Shown piece after piece: positions 5,204 to 9,608 of a DNA stretch of 9,608 nucleotides. Within the stretch, counting starts at the first letter, position 1; the number at the start of each line of letters is the position of its first letter. The DNA is from an uncultured bacterium. Lineage in GTDB: Bacteria > Patescibacteriota > Microgenomatia > UBA8517. The stretch spans positions 1 through 9,608 of the forward strand of contig CALEZE010000188.1 of NCBI GenBank assembly GCA_937928235.1. The letters run 5' to 3'. The notes below the pieces were generated by a model, which was given only the letters and a program-made list of their open reading frames with translations, had not been told where the DNA came from and searched no databases. The translations under genes and the position numbers were made by a program.

Positions 5204-6820
5204 ATGATTCTTGCAGGAGTTCTCATTGTTCTGGGTTTAATATTAACCTGGAGCACATGGGAAATCACAGAAGACTACGAAGAGTACCCTGCCGGTTGGT
5301 GGATTGGTTGGGGAGTGATGACGGCCGGCGGCTTGCTGGCTATTGCTCACTTCACTCAACTACGCGGTCCGTACTTGACTTGGTCAAGTTGGATAGCGCT
5401 CTTCTTCGCTCTTTCTTTCCTCTTTGGGAAGACGGACGATGAATACAGTCCCGCTGGGTGGTGTGCACTTGGTGTGTGGATTTCAAATGCTGTTGTTTAC
5501 CTGGGTGGTTTGTTTTTATCAACCACCATTTTGGCCTTTCTACTGGCCCTGGTAGGCGCAGTTTTGTGGTTCGTTGGTCGGTATTTACACTCCGCCGACG
5601 AGTACTACTACGACTTTGCCATGCTCACAGGAATCGTGATGCTGGCAACAGCCGGGATGTTGTACACCCACGCAATCCGCACGCCGCTGGAACACCTCAA
5701 CGAAGTCCTGGTGCCAGAGCTTAACACTCTGATACAGGAGGCAGAAAGTAAGGTTAGCACCTACGACTCTGCGTTTGCGCAGGCAACAAGCTGCCAAACA
5801 CTGATCGTTCAGGAGTTCTCAGACGAAACGAACGCCTATGCTGTCCTTGCAGAGGAGAACATCCAGAACTCGAAGGCTGACCTTAACTCCGCCAACGATG
5901 AGTTGGTGAGTGCCGGTGGAAACGAGGGTGTTTTTGCCGAGTACGAACCCGCGAAGGCCGACGAAATTCACGAACGCACACTGCGCGCTAGGGCAGCTAT
6001 TGCCTCGGCGCAATCCGCATTGGATTTTCTAAACCAAGTGTGTCGAGACAGCCAGGAACTGGCAGAGGAATGGCGTCGGACGATCACATGGGTTGAAATC
6101 GCGGCTTTCTGGCCGAATGAGTCCAGTTACACGAACTTCCCGGCTTGCTACTACGGCGAGCTTTATACGGTCGTTCACCATGACGATACATATGAGGAAA
6201 TCCTGATCGATGATGAGAATATTCGAACAGGTGAAGAGTGTAGCGCGTTCGGCTGTCCAGACAGACGAGACACCAACTGGAAAGTATTCCTTATCGAGGA
6301 CTACACCCAGATGGTCAACGACGGGCTCATCCCTCCGATGGATAAAAGCAATCCGAGCGATCAAGAACTCGCCGAATACCTTTGCGGGGCTGATCCTGCA
6401 AATGGCGTATACGGCGTGATCGAGCCGGGCTTTACCATCGTCAAGGAGTATGGAGTCCTCCGTGCTGAAAGCGAAGACGGCGAGAATCTTTTCGTCGGAA
6501 ACTATCGCTATGGAGCCTGGTGCTACACCGACGCGAGTGGCAATCTGCAGTCTGTGGGTGAAGAGGAAACTCCCCCCACGGACACAGAGCTCGAGTGGTG
6601 CTGGCACCAACAACCCGGTGGAAGCACACACTACTACTGGCGTTACCATAACGGTAGGTATTTTGCCGGACCGCGACGGTGCGTTTACTGCACGCCCCAG
6701 GATAATTGGAGCGGAGGAGCGCTGGTGCGCGACAGCGAGATGTCTACTGTCAACGGAACCGACCAGAGCATCTACCGTACTCCGGCTGATGTCGGTGGCG
6801 GTCCAGGTGCTGGTAAATAA
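5204..6820 (+). CDS. Unrecognised 538-aa membrane protein with triple helix-hairpin repeat and Cys/Trp-rich C-terminus
   Basis: No known family recognised. The start ATG at 5204 has AGGAGG (5194-5199) overlapping the previous stop, so translation is probably coupled. Residues 1-155 form about six membrane helices arranged as three helix pairs. The linkers are alike: EDYEEYPAGWW (about 23-33), DDEYSPAGW (about 78-86) and ADEYYYD (about 131-137). Basic residues lie after helices 2 and 6, so the acidic-aromatic linkers should face outside and the C-terminal part inside. Residues about 160-300 are Ala/Glu/Gln-rich and helical, possibly coiled coil. Residues 300-538 are rich in Trp, Tyr and acidic residues, with eight cysteines (315, 346, 351, 394, 440, 466, 493, 496), including a CVYC pair, and a Gly-rich tail. 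GC and CGN arginine use differ from the left-side genes. By context it belongs to the DUF350/aminopropyltransferase module; its function is unknown. Confidence 0.85.
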   Translation: MILAGVLIVLGLILTWSTWEITEDYEEYPAGWWIGWGVMTAGGLLAIAHFTQLRGPYLTWSSWIALFFALSFLFGKTDDEYSPAGWCALGVWISNAVVYLGGLFLSTTILAFLLALVGAVLWFVGRYLHSADEYYYDFAMLTGIVMLATAGMLYTHAIRTPLEHLNEVLVPELNTLIQEAESKVSTYDSAFAQATSCQTLIVQEFSDETNAYAVLAEENIQNSKADLNSANDELVSAGGNEGVFAEYEPAKADEIHERTLRARAAIASAQSALDFLNQVCRDSQELAEEWRRTITWVEIAAFWPNESSYTNFPACYYGELYTVVHHDDTYEEILIDDENIRTGEECSAFGCPDRRDTNWKVFLIEDYTQMVNDGLIPPMDKSNPSDQELAEYLCGADPANGVYGVIEPGFTIVKEYGVLRAESEDGENLFVGNYRYGAWCYTDASGNLQSVGEEETPPTDTELEWCWHQQPGGSTHYYWRYHNGRYFAGPRRCVYCTPQDNWSGGALVRDSEMSTVNGTDQSIYRTPADVGGGPGAGK

Positions 6821-6850
6821 ACCCACTAGATTTCTTTGAGGAGTTTTAAC

Positions 6851-7303
6851 ATGCCTTACAACGAATTACTGAATGCCTTGCTTTGGACAGTGGGGGTGAC
6901 CTTGGTCACTTTCTTGCTTTCCACCATCCTAATGCGTTGGCTTTTCGGGCTTGACCTTCGGGAAGTGGAGCGGGAAGTTGAGGATGATCAGAATGTCGCC
7001 GTTGGCGCGTTCTTTTTCATCATCTCGCTTGCCCTCTCGCTTTTCCTTGGGTTCATGGCTTCGGATGGTTTTACCACCGGGGCTACCCCCGAGCTGGCCT
7101 GGGTGGTCTACGGCCTCCTCTTGGCCTTCGTGCTCGCCGGCCTGGGTTTGTGGTTTGCTGTTCATGTCCTTTCGGGCAGCAGCGAAAGCATCATTGCCTA
7201 CCTCCGGCGTGAAGTGGTGGACGAAGACAACGGCGCTTTGGCCCTGTTTTTGGGGTCCTTTGTGCTGACACCCTTCGTTATAACTGCTTTGCAACTCATC
7301 TAG
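6851..7303 (+). CDS. DUF350-like four-helix membrane protein
   Basis: A 150-aa integral membrane protein. ATG 6851 is chosen because GAGGAG (6838-6843) sits 7 bases upstream; an in-frame TTG at 6836 would overlap that site. Four helices are visible at about 6-32, 49-69, 82-104 and 127-150. The protein is a tandem duplication: REVEREVEDDQNVAVGAFF (37-55) and LRREVVDEDNGALALF (118-133) each precede an even-numbered helix, with N48 and N126 in the same place. This acidic stretch followed by Asn and small residues is characteristic of DUF350 (PF03994), the family of E. coli YjfL. DUF350 proteins have no settled function; they are linked by gene neighbourhood to PspA-like proteins and polyamine or ATP-grasp enzymes, suggesting a role at the membrane. 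It begins 30 bases after the 538-aa gene, and the hairpin at 7318-7352 follows its stop. Confidence 0.75.
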   Translation: MPYNELLNALLWTVGVTLVTFLLSTILMRWLFGLDLREVEREVEDDQNVAVGAFFFIISLALSLFLGFMASDGFTTGATPELAWVVYGLLLAFVLAGLGLWFAVHVLSGSSESIIAYLRREVVDEDNGALALFLGSFVLTPFVITALQLI

Positions 7304-7317
7304 CTTCGGCTACACAA

Positions 7318-7352
7318 AAGGAGGTACCCTCCTTTTTGGTGGGTACCTCCTT
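7318..7352. other. Perfect 12-bp hairpin with embedded Shine-Dalgarno-like arm
   Basis: Left arm AAGGAGGTACCC (7318-7329) and right arm GGGTACCTCCTT (7341-7352) are exact reverse complements. After one T-T mismatch, CC (7331-7332) can also pair with GG (7338-7339), leaving a loop of five T. On the plus strand it is followed by C and seven A rather than T, so it is not a canonical rightward terminator; read leftward it is followed by an imperfect U-rich run. It lies 15-49 bases after the DUF350 gene stop and 10 bases before the next gene's ribosome-binding site. The left arm itself matches a full Shine-Dalgarno. It may set relative expression of the two genes or protect mRNA ends. Confidence 0.8.
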
Positions 7353-7370
7353 CAAAAAAATGGAGGAAGT

Positions 7371-8969
7371 ATGCAGAATACAGTACGCCTGAAGTTAGGC
7401 GCAATCTTAGGGGAACACTACAGAACCTTATTGGTTTTGTATGTGAGCATCTTCCTGCTGGGATTCACATCAATTGCTCACCAGAATAATCTCGGTGCAG
7501 TGTCCTCTTACATCATTGGAGACTCTGCTACCCAGTATGGGTGGGTGATTGGCGCAACGATGGTGGGCCTTTTTTTGGGGTTTGTGCTTTCAACCCTGGT
7601 GAGTGATGAAACTCTGCTTACCAGGTTTGTGCAAATCGAAGTGGTGTTAACACTCGTAGGTGGTGCCTCTGTTGTCTTGGCCTTTTGGGCTTATGCCAAC
7701 ATGTCCTTCTATGTTTTGTTTATTCGACTGATTACGATAGCAATCGCTGTTTTGATCGGACTCGAAGACGCCTTATTACTTCGGATTGCCAATAAGTACG
7801 AGCACGATATCGCGAAGTCCAATGGATGGGCCCTTGGCCTCTCCAGTTTGGGCGGCGGTATTGCCGGATTCACATTCGGCCAACTTCTTGTGCCACGCCT
7901 TGGCGTTGTCAATCTAGCCTTTGTTTTGTCACTGGTGAACTTGTTTGTGGTTGGAGGTAGCCTGATTTACTTTCGGGACCGCCTCGGAAAATGGTCAATG
8001 TACATCATTGCCACAGCCACTGTCTTTGCAGGACTTACCTTTGCAATGTTCAACCAGAAGGCACTCTCTTCGTACCTGACACAAAACCTCTATGAGGATC
8101 AGGTGTCCCAGGTCTGGGGAGGTGTTTACGGTAACAAGACCTTAACCTGCGACAAAACTGGTTGCAAACTTTTTATCAATGGCCAGATACAATTCTCGTC
8201 TAAGGACGAGTATATGTACCACGAACTTATTGTCCACCCTGCTATGTCTGTGGTGAACGAGCGAGTGGTGAACCGTCCACTTAACATCCTGGTAGCAGGA
8301 GGCGGAGACGGACTGGTTGCCAGAGAGCTCCTCGGTTACGAGAATGTCGGGCAAATTACCGTGGTCGATTTAGACCCCGTAATGACCGGCGAAGTAGCCT
8401 TAGAGGAACCAGTTGTCACATACAACGAGGGTTCCTTGTTGAGCCCGATTGTTCAAGTCGTGAACACAGACGCCTTCACCTATGTGAGGGATAGCACTGA
8501 AATATATGACTTGATCATCGTTGATTTGGTAGACCCGGCAACGGAGTCGGCTGCGAAGCTGTATTCCTACGAGTTTTACCAATTTTCTCTGGATCATCTG
8601 AGCCGTGGCGGTGTCTTTGTTACACAAAGCACATCGCCCTGGTATGTTCCAAAAGCCTTTTGGGCTATTAACCTGACACTGGAGGAGGTATTTCCCCAGG
8701 TGGTCCCGTACCGCTGGGCAGTACCGAGCTTTGGTGATTGGGGATGGAACATCGCATCAAATATCCCGTTTGACTCTGGGGAGTTGGTCATCAGCGACAA
8801 CGCTGATTGGCTGACAACTGAAGGTTGGCGGGCAAGTCTTTTCTTTGGTGCTAATGAGTTTGCACAACAGGAAGAATTGCGAAACTACGGAGTTGTTTCA
8901 ACCCTAACTAGCCCAGCTGTACAAGTGTTCTACAACGAAAGCAACGCTTGGGACGACTGGGGAGAATAA
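7371..8969 (+). CDS. Membrane-fused spermidine synthase-like aminopropyltransferase
   Basis: A 532-aa two-part protein. Residues 1-227 contain about seven membrane helices (roughly 20-38, 56-77, 90-108, 112-138, 152-174, 178-201, 208-227) after a basic N-terminus. Residues 250-532 form the spermidine synthase domain: INGQIQFS, D279-EYMYHE285 (amine-binding motif), G310-GGDG314 (decarboxylated-SAM loop), VVDLD (331-335), D367-A, and catalytic D385-L-V-D388-P, then YSYEFY and VTQSTSPW. All key SpeE motifs are present, so transfer of an aminopropyl group to an amine is the likely reaction; SpeE fused to membrane helices is a known architecture. The acceptor is unknown, and no SpeD gene to make the donor is in the window. 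A short insertion with two cysteines (TCDKTGC) precedes the amine motif. GGAGG (7362-7366) supports the ATG. It lies between the DUF350-like and DUF4178-like genes and is probably co-transcribed with them. Confidence 0.88.
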   Translation: MQNTVRLKLGAILGEHYRTLLVLYVSIFLLGFTSIAHQNNLGAVSSYIIGDSATQYGWVIGATMVGLFLGFVLSTLVSDETLLTRFVQIEVVLTLVGGASVVLAFWAYANMSFYVLFIRLITIAIAVLIGLEDALLLRIANKYEHDIAKSNGWALGLSSLGGGIAGFTFGQLLVPRLGVVNLAFVLSLVNLFVVGGSLIYFRDRLGKWSMYIIATATVFAGLTFAMFNQKALSSYLTQNLYEDQVSQVWGGVYGNKTLTCDKTGCKLFINGQIQFSSKDEYMYHELIVHPAMSVVNERVVNRPLNILVAGGGDGLVARELLGYENVGQITVVDLDPVMTGEVALEEPVVTYNEGSLLSPIVQVVNTDAFTYVRDSTEIYDLIIVDLVDPATESAAKLYSYEFYQFSLDHLSRGGVFVTQSTSPWYVPKAFWAINLTLEEVFPQVVPYRWAVPSFGDWGWNIASNIPFDSGELVISDNADWLTTEGWRASLFFGANEFAQQEELRNYGVVSTLTSPAVQVFYNESNAWDDWGE

Positions 8970-8978
8970 GGAGAGTAT

Positions 8979-9440
8979 ATGAAAGACTACAAAGTAGGTG
9001 ATCTTATTCAGATCACCGGCATGGTTGAGACCTACCGGGTCGAAAAGATCTGGCAGGTGAAGCATGCCAGCTATAACTGGCGCTGGACGGAGTACCTGTT
9101 GGTGTCTCCTGAAGGCAGCCAGCTTTTCCTGGAAACCGAATTCGACGATGGAGAATGGTTGGTTAGCCTTTACGACCAAAAGGTCGACCTGTCTTTGGAT
9201 GGAGATCCTGGCAGGACGATCGCTTGGGAGGGCACCACATACTCATTGGACGAATCCGGCCATGCGGTTGCCACTCTGACAACCGCCGAAGGCGAAGGCG
9301 AACCGGAAAACATGCGCTACTGGGACTATGAAGGCCCCGGAGACCAGGTTCTTTCGGTTGAAGAGTGGGAAGGTGTTCCTGCAGAGGTATGGCTTGGCCG
9401 TTCGGTCAGCCCCGACTTTGTCGAGCATCTCCCCCAATAA
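8979..9440 (+). CDS. DUF4178-like protein
   Basis: A 153-aa soluble, acidic beta-rich protein with no signal peptide or membrane helix. The N-terminal half follows the DUF4178 (PF13785) pattern: YKVGDLIQI, YRVEKIWQV, then YNWRWTEYLL (W-x-E-Y-L-L is the hallmark), followed by FLETEFDDGEWLVSLY. The second half has WEGTTYSLDESG, RYWDYEGPGDQVLSVEEWEG and a C-terminal VWLGRSVSP, all typical of the family. DUF4178 has no established activity; it is repeatedly found with DUF350, SpeE/SpeD and PspA-like genes, as here. The many Trp, Tyr and Glu residues make it look like a scaffold or ligand-binding unit rather than an enzyme, which is inference. Start ATG 8979 follows AGGAGA; the gap to the previous stop is 9 bases. 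Another gene starts 37 bases after its stop. Confidence 0.78.
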   Translation: MKDYKVGDLIQITGMVETYRVEKIWQVKHASYNWRWTEYLLVSPEGSQLFLETEFDDGEWLVSLYDQKVDLSLDGDPGRTIAWEGTTYSLDESGHAVATLTTAEGEGEPENMRYWDYEGPGDQVLSVEEWEGVPAEVWLGRSVSPDFVEHLPQ

Positions 9441-9477
9441 CTTATCCACTAGACGCAAAAAGAAAGAGGAATACACC

Positions 9478-9608
9478 ATGACACTCATTGATTTCCTTGT
9501 GTTGCTTGGCGGTATTGGTATCGCGATCTTTGTCGGCTTGCTAGTTTTGAGCCCGCCTTTCCGGCAGAGCCTGATCCGTCGCTTTCAAGGCGAAGCGGCT
9601 TCAGCGGC
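9478..9608 (+). CDS. Start of a membrane-anchored protein, cut by window end
   Basis: Open to the last base. ATG 9478 has AGAGGA (9465-9470) 7 bases upstream. The visible 43 residues are one strong membrane helix (about 4-24, from IDFLVLL to LLVL), then SPPFRQSLIRRF with three arginines, then the beginning of an Ala/Glu-rich stretch. The basic residues after the helix suggest an N-out, C-in anchor with a cytoplasmic domain. Too little remains to name it. In related gene sets the next gene is often a PspA/IM30-like coiled-coil protein or a flotillin-like protein, and a helical Ala/Glu-rich region would suit either, but that is guesswork from context. It continues the rightward operon 37 bases after the DUF4178-like gene. 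Confidence 0.75.
   Translation, partial: MTLIDFLVLLGGIGIAIFVGLLVLSPPFRQSLIRRFQGEAASA

Noticed and set aside
6029..6826. 265-codon minus-strand ORF opposite the 538-aa membrane protein
   Set aside because: It is the antisense shadow of a gene with a strong ribosome-binding site and a clear domain pattern. The antisense product shows no family features and no ribosome-binding site, and long antisense frames are common in this GC range.
7318..7360. Ordinary rho-independent terminator for the DUF350-like gene
   Set aside because: The stem is strong, but it is followed by A residues instead of T on the plus strand, and the next gene of the same module starts directly after. It was kept as a hairpin of unknown role.

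Overview
The window reads as a bacterial chromosome fragment from an uncultured lineage. The SerRS fragment, the RarA ATPase and the short SpeE-fold protein resemble, from memory, those of Patescibacteria (CPR, Microgenomates-like). This placement is an inference without a database search. Genes are tightly packed, with 4-nt or 8-nt overlaps or short gaps and mostly clear Shine-Dalgarno sites. There are no rRNA or tRNA genes, insertion sequences, phage genes or CRISPR arrays that I can see.

Left part (1-4499), AT-richer (hand-counted lines 30-50% GC) with frequent AGA/AGG arginine codons. It holds the 3' part of serS (+); a possible small ORF; then a leftward operon read rarA -> dCTP deaminase/dUTPase-fold protein -> VOC protein -> cytidine deaminase-fold protein. 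Divergent from rarA is a short SpeE-fold protein (+). The divergent spacer contains five tandem heptamers, and both genes may be leaderless.

Right part (about 4587-9608), about 52% GC on sampled lines with more CGN arginine codons. It is a rightward gene set behind a good sigma70-type promoter: a DUF2617-like protein with an apparently disrupted 5' end; an unrecognised 538-aa membrane protein; a DUF350-like four-helix membrane protein; a membrane-fused spermidine synthase-like aminopropyltransferase; a DUF4178-like protein; and the start of a gene with an N-terminal membrane helix that runs off the window. A perfect 12-bp hairpin lies between the DUF350 and aminopropyltransferase genes.

From general knowledge, DUF350, DUF4178, DUF2617, SpeE/SpeD-type enzymes and PspA-like proteins recur together in bacteria as an incompletely understood envelope and polyamine-like module. 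My reading is that the right part is a version of that module. The 538-aa protein is its least explained member: three repeated helix pairs carrying acidic-aromatic loops, followed by a long helical region and a Cys/Trp/Tyr-rich domain. The substrate of the aminopropyltransferase and the function of the module cannot be read from the sequence.
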